Below, one piece after another: positions 1 to 8,564 of a DNA stretch of 64,000 nucleotides. The notes below the pieces were generated by a model. The model did not search any database, was not told the origin of the DNA, and worked only from the letters and a program-made list of their open reading frames with translations. Numbering within the stretch: position 1 is the stretch's first letter; every line of letters begins with the position of its first letter. Source of the stretch: Mycolicibacterium bacteremicum (lineage in GTDB: Bacteria > Actinomycetota > Actinomycetes > Mycobacteriales > Mycobacteriaceae); the NCBI RefSeq assembly GCF_002086115.1, contig NZ_MVHJ01000010.1, positions 62,001 through 126,000 on the forward strand, read 5' to 3'. A program made the position numbers and the translations under genes.

Positions 1-1083
1 CCACGCAACGCCCAAGTCATGGTCGCGATCGCCCAACGCATCGAGGCGTTCCCCCGCCTGGCCGACAGCCTGCGTGCAGGGCAGTTATCGGTCGACCAGT
101 TCGGGGTGATCGCCGAACACGCCGCCGACGGCTCCGATGACCACTACGCCGAGCTGGCCAAAACCGCCACCGTCACCCAGCTGCGCACCGCGGTCAAACA
201 GGAACCCCGCCCCGACCCCGAACCCGCACCGGAACCCAAACGGTCATTCAGCCGGATCGAGCAAGACGGGTACACCAGCTACCGGATCCGGCTGCCCAAG
301 CTGGAGGCCGCGAAATTCAATGCCGCCCTCGACGGGCGCAAAGACGGGTTGATCGCCCAGTGGCGACGCGACCGCGACGCCCAAGCCGACCGTGACGCCG
401 CGACCGTGCCGCAGGTGCGGATCGAGGATCAGGTCAGTGTGCCCACTGATCCGGCGCCGCCGTTCCCCGACAATGTGGACGCGTTCATGAGTGTCATCGA
501 GGCCGGCTGGGACGCCGAGGCGGCCGCGCGGCCGCACGGGGCGCACACCACGGTGGTGGTGCACTACGACATCGAGAAGGCATCGGCGGCCCTGCACCTG
601 GGACCGGTGCTCAGCGATGCTGATCGTCAGTTCCTGCTGTGTGACGCCACCTGTGAGGTGTGGCTGCAACGCCACGGTGTGCCGATGGGCTCCGGGCGTG
701 CCACCCGCACCATCAGCCGACGGTTGCGGCGGGCGTTGGAGCACCGCGACCCGACCTGTGTGGTGCCCGGCTGCGGGGCCACCCGCGGGCTGCATGCCCA
801 TCATCTGGTGCACTGGGAGCACGGCGGGCCCACCGAGCTGTGGAATCTGGTGTTGCTGTGCCCCTTTCACCACCGCCTGCATCACAAGGGTGAGATCACC
901 CTGACCGGGCCCGCCGAGGCGCTGACCGTCACCGACTCCCAGGGCCGCACCCTGACCTCAGCGTCGCTGGCACGCCCACCCACCGGACCGCCACCGCATG
1001 TCGCACCATGCCGCGGACCATCGGGCGAGAAAGCCCACTGGTGGTGGTACACACCCTTCGAACCCAAGGCTGCCGACAACTGA
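1..1083 (+). CDS. DUF222/HNH endonuclease domain protein (13E12 repeat family), 5'-truncated by window edge
   Basis: The reading frame is open at base 1, so the true start lies upstream and only the C-terminal part is seen. The N-terminal stretch is the conserved DUF222 helical region typical of mycobacterial 13E12 proteins. The C-terminal part carries an HNH nuclease core: CVVPGCG, then HAHHLVHWEHGG, then NLVLLCPFHHRLHH, which gives the two zinc-binding Cys pairs and the catalytic His. These proteins are multi-copy in mycobacteria and usually sit alone. Their role is not established; nuclease activity and a mobile-element link are family-level inferences. The next gene converges on it with only 3 bases between the two stops. 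Confidence 0.9.
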   Translation, partial: PRNAQVMVAIAQRIEAFPRLADSLRAGQLSVDQFGVIAEHAADGSDDHYAELAKTATVTQLRTAVKQEPRPDPEPAPEPKRSFSRIEQDGYTSYRIRLPKLEAAKFNAALDGRKDGLIAQWRRDRDAQADRDAATVPQVRIEDQVSVPTDPAPPFPDNVDAFMSVIEAGWDAEAAARPHGAHTTVVVHYDIEKASAALHLGPVLSDADRQFLLCDATCEVWLQRHGVPMGSGRATRTISRRLRRALEHRDPTCVVPGCGATRGLHAHHLVHWEHGGPTELWNLVLLCPFHHRLHHKGEITLTGPAEALTVTDSQGRTLTSASLARPPTGPPPHVAPCRGPSGEKAHWWWYTPFEPKAADN

Positions 1084-1086
1084 GCG

Positions 1087-2598
1087 CTACTCCGTGAGCG
1101 CCGGGGTGTCGCGGCGCAGTGTCCTTCCGAGGAAGAAGTCCGGGCGCCGGGCCCGCATCACCAGCATGAGCACCGCTCCGAGCGCCAGGATTCCGAAGCC
1201 GATGAAGAACACCAGCCCGATGCCGCCGATCGCTGCGCCGCTGCCGTTCTCGGGGTTCATGCTTTCCCCGATGGCGATGACGAACACGGTGGCCAGCATG
1301 ATCCCGCCCAGCAGCGGGAACAGGAACTTGAAGACGATATTGTGTGCGCTGGTGAATAGTTCGCGCCGGAAGAACCAGACACAGGCGAACGCCGTGATGC
1401 CGTAGTACCAGCAGATCATGATGCCCAGCGCGGCGATGGTGTCCCAGAGCGCGTTGTCGGACAACAGCTTCACCACCGTGTAGAAGCCGCCGGTCACCAC
1501 CCCGGCGACGACCGTCGAGTACACCGGGGTCAAGAAGCGCGGGCTCACCTCTGCGAAGCGGGACGGGAAAGCCTTATAGGCGCCCATCGCGAGCATGGCG
1601 CGGGCGGCCGGCAGGAAGGTGGTCTGCAGACTGGCCACCGATGAGGCGAAGACGGCCAGGTACAACAACGGCCCGAACCACGGTCCCAGCACCGGATCGG
1701 CCAGCGCGCCGAACACGTTCTCGGAGTTGTCCGGATTACCCAGACCCAGACCCTCGGCTCCGATGCCCGCGTACATCATCACCGCGACCGCGATCAGCAG
1801 GTATGTGATCAGAATCGATGTCACGCAGAGCAATCCGGCCCGCCCCGGCACCTTGGTCGGATCCTTGGACTCCTCCCCGAGGGTCAGACACGTGTCCCAC
1901 CCCCAGAACGCGAAGATCGAACCGGTGAGACCGACCGCGAATACCGCCAGTGTGAGACCGGTGAACGGGTTGAACCAATCCAGGTCGAAGCTCAGACCGG
2001 CGGGCGCGTCACCCCGGGCCACATGCACGAAAGCCATGACAGCGAAGGCCACCAGCACCACCAGCTGGAAGCCGACCAGCACGTACTGCACCCGCTCGCT
2101 GGTGGTGATGCCGCGGCTGGCGATCAGCGTCGCCAGCGCGATGAACACCAGCGTGGTGGCGATGTTGACGCCCACATTGCCCGCGAGGTCGGCGACGCCG
2201 GGTTGGTTGAAAACCCGCGCGATCAGCAGGTAGAAGAACTCGACGGCGATCGCGGCCAGATTCGACAACACGATGATCGAGGCCACCACCATGCCCCATC
2301 CGCACATCCAGCCCACGTAGGGGCCGAAAGCTTTGGTGGACCAGGTGAATGATGCACCGCAATCCGGGGTGCGTGAGTTCAGCTCGCGGTAGGCGTAGGC
2401 GGTGAGGAACATCGGGATGAACCCGGCGATGAAGATCGCCGGCATCTTCAGCCCGACGGCCGCGACGATGACGCCGATGCTGGCGGTCAGCGTGTAACCG
2501 GGTGCCACACACGAAATCCCGAGCATGGCTCCGGACAGCGTACCGACCTTTCCGGCGGCCAGTCCTTTCGAGACGGTCCCGGTGTCATGCGTGGTCAT
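1087..2598 (-). CDS. APC-superfamily amino acid/amine permease
   Basis: A 503-residue polytopic membrane protein with about 12 hydrophobic segments. The first segment has the glycine-rich LGISCVAPGYTL sequence expected of the unwound substrate-binding helix of APC transporters. It probably imports an amino acid, amine or related compound by ion or proton coupling; the substrate cannot be read from sequence. The ATG overlaps the stop of the upstream universal-stress gene (ATGA at 2595-2598), so the two are translationally coupled and co-transcribed. Length is normal for the family. Confidence 0.88.
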   Translation of the reverse strand: MTTHDTGTVSKGLAAGKVGTLSGAMLGISCVAPGYTLTASIGVIVAAVGLKMPAIFIAGFIPMFLTAYAYRELNSRTPDCGASFTWSTKAFGPYVGWMCGWGMVVASIIVLSNLAAIAVEFFYLLIARVFNQPGVADLAGNVGVNIATTLVFIALATLIASRGITTSERVQYVLVGFQLVVLVAFAVMAFVHVARGDAPAGLSFDLDWFNPFTGLTLAVFAVGLTGSIFAFWGWDTCLTLGEESKDPTKVPGRAGLLCVTSILITYLLIAVAVMMYAGIGAEGLGLGNPDNSENVFGALADPVLGPWFGPLLYLAVFASSVASLQTTFLPAARAMLAMGAYKAFPSRFAEVSPRFLTPVYSTVVAGVVTGGFYTVVKLLSDNALWDTIAALGIMICWYYGITAFACVWFFRRELFTSAHNIVFKFLFPLLGGIMLATVFVIAIGESMNPENGSGAAIGGIGLVFFIGFGILALGAVLMLVMRARRPDFFLGRTLRRDTPALTE

Positions 2599-3464
2599 CA
2601 GGCCTCCTGTTCGGTGGATCGGGGAACGACGACCATCGGCACGTCCAGCACACGCAACATCTTGGCGGCGGTGGAGCCCAGGAACAGCCGCCGCGGCGCG
2701 GCCAGCCTGCTGGACCCGACCATGATCAGATCACCGTCGTGCCAGGGCAGTTTACTCACCGCATCCTCGACCGAGCCGCCGTCGGCCACCATGGAGGTCA
2801 CCGAGAAGCCTTCGGACAAATAAGCTTTTGCCTCCTCCAGCACGTGATGGGCGTGTGCCATCGCCCGCTCCAGAACCGCATCGGCGTCACCGCGCAGGGT
2901 CCCGTACATCGGATCGAGCGCCACCAGCGAGACCAATCGCAACGGGACATCGGCGGCCCTGGCTGCCCGCACGGCGGCGTCGAGGAGCGTGTCGGCTCCG
3001 GCACGCTCACCGATGGCGCAGGTCACCTCGCGAACCCGCGGCACCGTCGAGAGCCTGGTGCCCTTCGGGGCGACCGCGACCGGCACCGGTGCGGAGTAGA
3101 GCAACTCGTTGACCACCGATCCCAGCGAGAAATTGCCGACCAGGCCGCCTCCGGAGCCGCCGACGATGACGGCGGCCGCACCGAGGCGCGCCACCTCGTG
3201 GATCAGCCCCTCGGCCGCCGACTCGTTGAAGCTGACATGCCCGTGGGCCACCACGTCGTCGGGCACCGACGCCAGGCCCTCGGCCAGCCACTCGTGGGCC
3301 TGCTCGGCCAGCGTGTCCTGCGGGACCGCGGGGGGGATTCCGCGATCCAGGGGCAGCACAAGGCACAGATCCAGTTCGGCGCCGAGGCTGCGGGCCAGGC
3401 GGACGCCGAGGGCGACCGCATCCGCGCCGCCGGGGATGGCCAGGTATCCGACTGCCAGTCTCAT
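2598..3464 (-). CDS. Universal stress protein, tandem UspA domains
   Basis: 288 residues forming two UspA folds (about 1-140 and 145-285). The second domain ends in GSSRLAAPRRLFLGS followed by a hydrophobic VPMVVVP strand, which is the G-2X-G-9X-G(S/T) ATP-binding signature. The first has a degenerate GGSGGGLVGNFSLGS version. Mycobacterial tandem Usp proteins bind ATP and respond to hypoxia, nitric oxide or starvation; here the role is probably to sense energy state for the coupled permease. It is the first gene of a two-gene operon with the permease through an ATGA overlap. Confidence 0.88.
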   Translation of the reverse strand: MRLAVGYLAIPGGADAVALGVRLARSLGAELDLCLVLPLDRGIPPAVPQDTLAEQAHEWLAEGLASVPDDVVAHGHVSFNESAAEGLIHEVARLGAAAVIVGGSGGGLVGNFSLGSVVNELLYSAPVPVAVAPKGTRLSTVPRVREVTCAIGERAGADTLLDAAVRAARAADVPLRLVSLVALDPMYGTLRGDADAVLERAMAHAHHVLEEAKAYLSEGFSVTSMVADGGSVEDAVSKLPWHDGDLIMVGSSRLAAPRRLFLGSTAAKMLRVLDVPMVVVPRSTEQEA

Positions 3465-3572
3465 GGCGACATCCTGTCAACGCGCGGCCCTCCGCACACG
3501 GGTTTGCCCCTACGGAATCAGTCGAATGATGCGTCGGGTTTGGCGCCGGCGGCGAGGGGGTACCACGCGCTG

Positions 3573-3776
3573 GTGAAATACGTAGCCTTGCTGTTGACCG
3601 GCGCCTTCGCTTTCGTGTTGGCGCTCGTCAGCTATGCCGCGGGTAGCTCCGCCGTCGCAGTGTCAGCACTGTGCACGGCAGTGGCGTTGGTCGCGGCCGG
3701 CCTGATCACGGCCAACCGGCAACCTTTCCCGGTCGCGGACGAATCGCTGGTGGTAAAGGCGCCTGCAGTCACCTAG
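3573..3776 (+). CDS. Small two-helix membrane protein, unknown function
   Basis: 67 residues starting with GTG (VKYVALLLTG). Two long hydrophobic stretches (about residues 3-22 and 27-46) are followed by a short hydrophilic tail. A purine-rich AGGGGG lies about a dozen bases upstream. The gene is divergent from the Usp/permease operon. A much longer open frame runs through it from 2502, but the upstream part is only the reverse shadow of the Usp gene. The composition is typical of a real small mycobacterial membrane protein, but I recognise no family. Confidence 0.5.
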   Translation: MKYVALLLTGAFAFVLALVSYAAGSSAVAVSALCTAVALVAAGLITANRQPFPVADESLVVKAPAVT

Positions 3777-4241
3777 CGGCTGATCCGCTTCGGGCGAGGG
3801 CCATCACCACGGCGTCCTCGACGGCCGCCAGGACCGCAGTGGCCGACCCCGCGCGTCTTTCTCAGCGACATCGTGCTCGCGTAGGCGGCTACAGTTTCCT
3901 GCCACCGACCGAAGGTCGCTCCGGCGATCGTGGGTTCGGACCTCCGCGCCGACCCGGCTGCCGCAATCGGGCAGCCCGCCGCGAGCTGTCCCGCGGCGGT
4001 CCCCGACAGGTGCAGGGCGCGCCCGCCGATGTCAAGGTCGCCCAACACCTCGAATGCGAACGGAGCGAACCCGTCCTGCTGATGCAGGGCGTCGCCCAGG
4101 ACTCTCACGGCCGCGGCCTCGAATGGTTCTCCGGCCGGCGCCGATCACACGTCGTCTTCGACATCGACGCCTCGGTCAACCCGCAATCCGAGCCGAGCCT
4201 GGATCTGGCCCGGCCGACACCGAACGGGCAGAGCGCGCCTG
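3777..4241. other. Intergenic stretch without a confident gene; possible decayed coding DNA
   Basis: About 465 bases between the small membrane protein and the HxlR gene. Open frames exist on both strands (for example minus-strand 3773-4108 and plus-strand 3671-4390), but none shows a convincing start site, domain or consistent amino acid composition. The minus-strand frame has a locally protein-like segment (FEVLGDLDIGGRALHLSG), which hints at an eroded gene. I assign nothing here. Confidence 0.3.
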
Positions 4242-4880
4242 TCATGCGACAAAGTGGAAGATGCGCCGCATCTCAGCCACCGCGGCGGCGTCGCCCGCGA
4301 AGGTCATCCGGCGAAGCGCCGCTCTACGACTCGCGGCGTTGGTCGCCGTCCGGATGGCGGTCAGGTCGGATGCGGTCGCCTGCACGGTGACGGTCGCCGT
4401 GCCGTGTGGAGCGGCCAGTTCGCCGCGGTCGACCGCGAAGTCGAAGGTCCGCCCGTCGATCTCGATACGATACGACGCGACGACATCCGCGGCGCTGAAC
4501 GGATCGAAGCCGGCCAGCACGCCGGCCAGAAAGCCGGTCAACGGTTTCTGGGCGAGTCCACCGTCACCGATACGGTCCATTCCGAAGGCGGCCACCGCCT
4601 TGAGCACCGGGGCCACTTTCCGCCAGCCGGTATCGCTCAGTTCGTAGACGGTACGCGCGACCGGAGGCGGCAAATCGGTTCGGCGGACGAGTCCGACCTG
4701 TTCCAGCGCCCTCAACCGGTCGGCGAGCAGGTTGGTGGCGATTCCCGGTAATTCGGCGCGCAGATCACTGTAGCGCCGCGGTCCGCCGAACAACTCGCGC
4801 AGGATCAGCATGGTCCAGCGCTCTCCGAGAACGTCCATCCCCAGGGCCACCGGACAGTTTTGGCTATAGGTCTTCTGCAC
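4242..4880 (-). CDS. HxlR-family regulator with C-terminal SCP2-like domain
   Basis: About 212 residues. Residues 1-110 form an HxlR winged helix (CPVALGMDVLGERWTMLILRELFGGPRRYSDL, then the NLLADRLRALEQVGLVRR recognition region). Residues about 120-212 are a small alpha/beta domain resembling sterol carrier protein 2 (YRIEIDGRTFDFAVDRGEL, TVTVQATASDLTAIRTAT). This hints at a lipid-sensing regulator. A GGAGG motif sits directly against the ATG at 4886 but six bases before the in-frame GTG at 4880, so GTG is preferred. The gene is divergent from an Fe-S protein that also ends in an SCP2-like domain, its likely target. Confidence 0.85.
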   Translation of the reverse strand: MQKTYSQNCPVALGMDVLGERWTMLILRELFGGPRRYSDLRAELPGIATNLLADRLRALEQVGLVRRTDLPPPVARTVYELSDTGWRKVAPVLKAVAAFGMDRIGDGGLAQKPLTGFLAGVLAGFDPFSAADVVASYRIEIDGRTFDFAVDRGELAAPHGTATVTVQATASDLTAIRTATNAASRRAALRRMTFAGDAAAVAEMRRIFHFVA

Positions 4881-4936
4881 AGCCATCCTCCGAATCTAGT
4901 GGACATTGCGGCAGGCCGCCCTTTGCGGACGATATT

Positions 4937-4954
4937 ATCAACTTTTAGCTTGAT
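4937..4954. promoter_or_regulatory. Inverted repeat in AT-rich divergent promoter region
   Basis: ATCAA-N8-TTGAT inside the only AT-rich island between the divergent HxlR-SCP2 and Fe-S/SCP2 genes. It is a plausible binding site for the HxlR protein. The arms are short (5 bp), so this is a weak call. Confidence 0.35.
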
Positions 4955-5025
4955 TTTCTTGTCTACCGAATGGATGATTGCCACAACGCGGCCGACGATC
5001 GTCACGGCTCACCCACTCCGACGGA

Positions 5026-6381
5026 ATGGTCAAGATGTCCAAGCAGAGCAAGATCGACAGCCACCCAACCGTCGCCTTGGTGCGCCAAAGCCAAGACGAG
5101 CCGGCTGCGCCCGCCCAGGCACTCGACGCGGCCTGGCTACGCCAACTGGTGCTCGATGCCGGAGCCGATGACGTCGGCTTCGTGGCCATCGACCGCGACG
5201 AAATCGCCGAACAACGCGACGACCTGCGCTCGGCAATGCCGCGGGTGAAGACGTTGATCAGCTTCGTGTGCCGGATGAACCGGGAGAACATCCGCACCCC
5301 GGCACGTTCGGTGGCCAATCTGGAGTTTCATCACACCGGTGACCATTCCGACGAGGTCGGGCGCACCGTGGTGTCGAAGTTGGAAACGATGGGCATCCGG
5401 GCCATCAATCCGGCGATGGGCTTCCCCATGGAGATGGACAGGTTCCCGAACAAGACCTGGGTCGTCAACCACAAACCCGTTGCGGTCGCCGCGGGTCTCG
5501 GACATATCGGATTGCACCGCAACGTCATTCATCCCCAGTTCGGTAATTTCATCCTGCTGGGAACGGTCCTGATCGAAGCCGTGGTCAGCGACGAATCAGC
5601 GCCGATCGGCTTCAACCCGTGCCTGGACTGCAAGCTGTGCGTCGCCGCATGCCCCACCGGTGCCATCGCCTCGGACGGCCACTTCGACTTCTCGGCCTGC
5701 TACACCCACAACTATCGCGAGTTCATGGGCGGCTTCGGCGACTGGGTGGGCCAGGTCGCCGACAGCAAGAACGCCACGGACTACCGCTCGAAGGTGCCCG
5801 ACAACGAAACCGCGTCGGTATGGCAGAGCCTGTCGTTCGGCGCCAATTACAAGGCGGCGTACTGCATGTCGGTCTGCCCGGCCGGCGAGGACGTGATCCG
5901 GCCCTGGCTCGATGACCGCAAGACTCATCTCGCCGAAGTCGTCCGCCCCCTCCAGTTGAAGGAGGAAACCATCTATGTCGTCCCCGGTTCGGACGCCGAA
6001 AGCTATGTGGCCAAACGGTTCCCGCACAAGCGGATCACCCAGGTGGGGCAGAGTTTGCGTGCGAACAGCATTGCCGGGTTCGTGCAGGGACTACCGGTCA
6101 TCTTCCAGCGGGAGCAGGCGAAGGATGTCTCGGCGACCTACCACTTCACCTTCACCGGGGCCGAACCTCGCAAGGTCACCATCGTCATCCGGGACCGCAC
6201 GTTGACGGTCACCGACGGCCATGACGGCACAGCCGACCTTCGGATCAGCGCCGACTCGACGACCTGGATCCGGTTCCTGAACGGACACACCTCGCTGGTG
6301 TCGGCACTGCTGCGGCTGCGCATCACCCTCCGCGGTTCGCCCAAACTCTTGCTCACCTTCAGCCGCTGCTTCCCCTCATAG
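5026..6381 (+). CDS. QueG-like 4Fe-4S protein with C-terminal SCP2-like domain
   Basis: About 451 residues from ATG 5026 (ATG 5035 is an alternative start). The first 300 residues resemble the ferredoxin-like reductases related to epoxyqueuosine reductase. CLDCKLCVAACP at about 199-210 is a full 4Fe-4S motif. A second, incomplete set follows, with C225 and CMSVCP at 280-285. From about 365 to the end is an SCP2-type lipid-binding domain (KVTIVIRDRTLTVTDG, DLRISADSTTWIRFLNG). The fusion suggests electron transfer to a hydrophobic substrate held by the SCP2 module. FprB starts 19 bases downstream and is a natural electron donor. The corrinoid-binding role of true QueG is not supported. Confidence 0.8.
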   Translation: MVKMSKQSKIDSHPTVALVRQSQDEPAAPAQALDAAWLRQLVLDAGADDVGFVAIDRDEIAEQRDDLRSAMPRVKTLISFVCRMNRENIRTPARSVANLEFHHTGDHSDEVGRTVVSKLETMGIRAINPAMGFPMEMDRFPNKTWVVNHKPVAVAAGLGHIGLHRNVIHPQFGNFILLGTVLIEAVVSDESAPIGFNPCLDCKLCVAACPTGAIASDGHFDFSACYTHNYREFMGGFGDWVGQVADSKNATDYRSKVPDNETASVWQSLSFGANYKAAYCMSVCPAGEDVIRPWLDDRKTHLAEVVRPLQLKEETIYVVPGSDAESYVAKRFPHKRITQVGQSLRANSIAGFVQGLPVIFQREQAKDVSATYHFTFTGAEPRKVTIVIRDRTLTVTDGHDGTADLRISADSTTWIRFLNGHTSLVSALLRLRITLRGSPKLLLTFSRCFPS

Positions 6382-6400
6382 ACGAGCGGAACGGATCCAC

Positions 6401-7978
6401 ATGGCCCACGTCATCACCCAGAACTGCTGCAAGGACGCCAGTTGCGTCGCCGTGTGCCCGGTCGATTGCATCCGTCCAGACCCGGCCGACGCCGGCAGCG
6501 CACCGATGCTCTATATCGACCCGGAGGTCTGCATCGACTGCGGGGCCTGCATGGCGGAATGCCCCGTCGACGCCATCTACCCCGCGGACGAACTCCCGGC
6601 CGATCAGCTGAGCTTCCGCGATCTCAACGCCGACTACTTCGCCCGCCACCCGTTGGTCGTCACCTACGCCATCCCAGAACCCAGCCATCCGCCGGTCCCG
6701 GCGGGCGCGCTGCGGGTCGCCATCGTAGGAACCGGACCGGCCGCCCTGTACGCCGCCGGCGACCTGCTGCGGGTGGGTGGGGTCGAGGTGAACCTGTTCG
6801 ACCGGCTACCCACCCCCTACGGTCTGATCCGCGCCGGTGTCGCGCCGGATCACCAGCACACCAAAGCCATCACCGACAGCTTCGAGACCATCCTCGCCGA
6901 CGACCGAGTCGGGTGCTATCTCAACGTCGAGGTCGGTCGCGACCTCACCCCCGATGAGCTCGCCGCATCCCATCACGCCGTCATCTACGCTGTCGGCGCG
7001 TCGCGCAGTCGCGATCTCGGTATTCCCGGCGAGTCCCTGCCCGGCAGCCACGCCGCCTCCCAGTTCGTCGCCTGGTACAACGGGCACCCCGACCGCGCCG
7101 ACGATCGCTACGACCTGCGCGGGCCCCGCGCTGTCATCGTCGGTAACGGCAATGTAGCCCTCGACGTCGCCCGTATCCTGCTCATGACGCAACAGCAGCT
7201 GCAGCACACCGATATCCCCGCCCGCGCCGTGGAAGCGCTCGCGCACAGCGCTATTCGTGAGGTGGTCCTGCTGGGCCGCCGGGGGGCACGGCATGCCGCC
7301 TTCTCGGCGGCCGAGTTGATCGCGCTGGGCCATCTTCCGGGAACCGACATCGTCGTCGAGGCGCGGGACCTGGCACCGACCAAGGACGACGATGTCGACA
7401 CTGCCGCCAAGCTGCGCGTGCTGGCGGAGCTGTCCAGTCGGCCGACCAACCCGTCGAACAAGCGCATCGTGTTCCGATTCGACACCGTGCCCATCGAATT
7501 CATCGGAACGCGCCGGGTGGAGGCCGTGAAGGTCTCAGCGAGTGGCCTCATCGAAGCCGGCTTTGTGCTGCGGTCCATCGGCTATCGCGGTGACGCCATC
7601 GCCGGGCTGCCGTTCGACAGCACCGCCGGGGTCATCGCCAACGACGGTGGCCGCGTCACCGATGGAGGGCGCACCGTGCCCGGTGCGTACGTGACGGGGT
7701 GGATCAAGCGGGGCGCCAACGGCGTCATCGGTACCAACCGGGAGTGCGCCCGCGAAACCGTCAACAGGATTTGGGCGGACTTCGATGCGGGTGTGCTGGC
7801 ACGCGGTGTCATCGACGTCGACCTCCCAGAACTGCTCGGTGCGCGCGGCGTCCGTGCCGTCGACGCCCTCGGGTGGCGGGCGATCGACGCCGAAGAGCGT
7901 GCACGTGGCGCCGAACAACGGCGGCCGCGGGTGAAGTTCGATGCCGTGGCCGACATGCTTCAGGTTGCGCGCGCATGA
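6401..7978 (+). CDS. fprB: Ferredoxin-fused NADPH-ferredoxin reductase FprB
   Basis: 525 residues. Residues 1-60 are a bacterial ferredoxin with two cluster motifs (cysteines at 9/10, 15, 19, 23 and C44-x2-C47-x2-C50-x3-C54). Residues 105-525 are an adrenodoxin-reductase-like flavoprotein with FAD motif GTGPAA at about 110 and NADP motif VGNGNVALDVARILL near 248. It moves electrons from NADPH to ferredoxin-dependent enzymes. FprB of M. tuberculosis is longer (about 575 residues), and the segment around IEFIGTRRVEAVKV appears shortened relative to the family. It probably forms an operon with the preceding Fe-S/SCP2 gene, whose partner it may be. Confidence 0.88.
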   Translation: MAHVITQNCCKDASCVAVCPVDCIRPDPADAGSAPMLYIDPEVCIDCGACMAECPVDAIYPADELPADQLSFRDLNADYFARHPLVVTYAIPEPSHPPVPAGALRVAIVGTGPAALYAAGDLLRVGGVEVNLFDRLPTPYGLIRAGVAPDHQHTKAITDSFETILADDRVGCYLNVEVGRDLTPDELAASHHAVIYAVGASRSRDLGIPGESLPGSHAASQFVAWYNGHPDRADDRYDLRGPRAVIVGNGNVALDVARILLMTQQQLQHTDIPARAVEALAHSAIREVVLLGRRGARHAAFSAAELIALGHLPGTDIVVEARDLAPTKDDDVDTAAKLRVLAELSSRPTNPSNKRIVFRFDTVPIEFIGTRRVEAVKVSASGLIEAGFVLRSIGYRGDAIAGLPFDSTAGVIANDGGRVTDGGRTVPGAYVTGWIKRGANGVIGTNRECARETVNRIWADFDAGVLARGVIDVDLPELLGARGVRAVDALGWRAIDAEERARGAEQRRPRVKFDAVADMLQVARA

Positions 7979-8027
7979 TGGCGTCGCGGCCGCACCACCA
8001 CACGCCAAATAACGGCAGGAGTACGAG

Positions 8028-8564
8028 ATGTCCGAGGTGACCGTCCACCGAGTTGAGCACACCATGACACGGCTCAACATCAGCACCGGCATACCCTTCG
8101 ACGAGTTCCGTGCCGCGTTCGAGGCTGCGGCACCCCTGTTCGATCCCGCCCCGTACCTGAAGATCGCCGAAAGGGGCGGATCCTGGGCAGATGTGAAGGC
8201 CGAGGTCGCCGCGTACGCGCCCTACGACCTCATGCTCTACGCGATCATCGAGGCCACCCCGGTGATGGCGGTGGCCGGCCATGCCGGTCAATCGGTCGAG
8301 TACTTGCTGGGTAATCACGTCATTGCCGAAACCATGTACCGGCACAACCCGAATGCGCTGCTCTATGCGCCGCTGCGCGTGCTGGTGTTCACCGACGACG
8401 CCGGTCATGCGGTCTTCGGCATCGACCAACCGTCGACGGTCTTCGCCGGACTGGACCATCCCGATGTGGCCGCCACCGGAATCCTGCTGGACCACAAGGT
8501 GTCCGGGCTGTTGCGCGGAATCGGTGTAGCAGTCGTCGAACAGCTCGTGCCGGATGACGAGTGA
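8028..8564 (+). CDS. DUF302-domain protein
   Basis: 178 residues, cytosolic, with the compact DUF302 fold pattern (APYDLMLYAIIEATPVMAVAG, then YLLGNHVIAETMYRHNPNALLYAPLRVLVFTD). ATG 8028 has a good AGGAG six bases upstream. Function of the family is unknown; members often lie in redox or stress operons. Its stop overlaps the GTG start of the MFS gene (GTGA at 8561-8564), so the two are coupled. Confidence 0.82.
   Translation: MSEVTVHRVEHTMTRLNISTGIPFDEFRAAFEAAAPLFDPAPYLKIAERGGSWADVKAEVAAYAPYDLMLYAIIEATPVMAVAGHAGQSVEYLLGNHVIAETMYRHNPNALLYAPLRVLVFTDDAGHAVFGIDQPSTVFAGLDHPDVAATGILLDHKVSGLLRGIGVAVVEQLVPDDE

Noticed and set aside
1..1083. Homing endonuclease or transposase in an active mobile element
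   Set aside because: No terminal repeats, intein or intron borders are visible; 13E12 genes usually stand alone.
2502..3776. Long plus-strand open frame of 424 codons
   Set aside because: Most of it is the reverse shadow of the Usp gene; only the last 67 codons (from GTG 3573) have protein-like composition.
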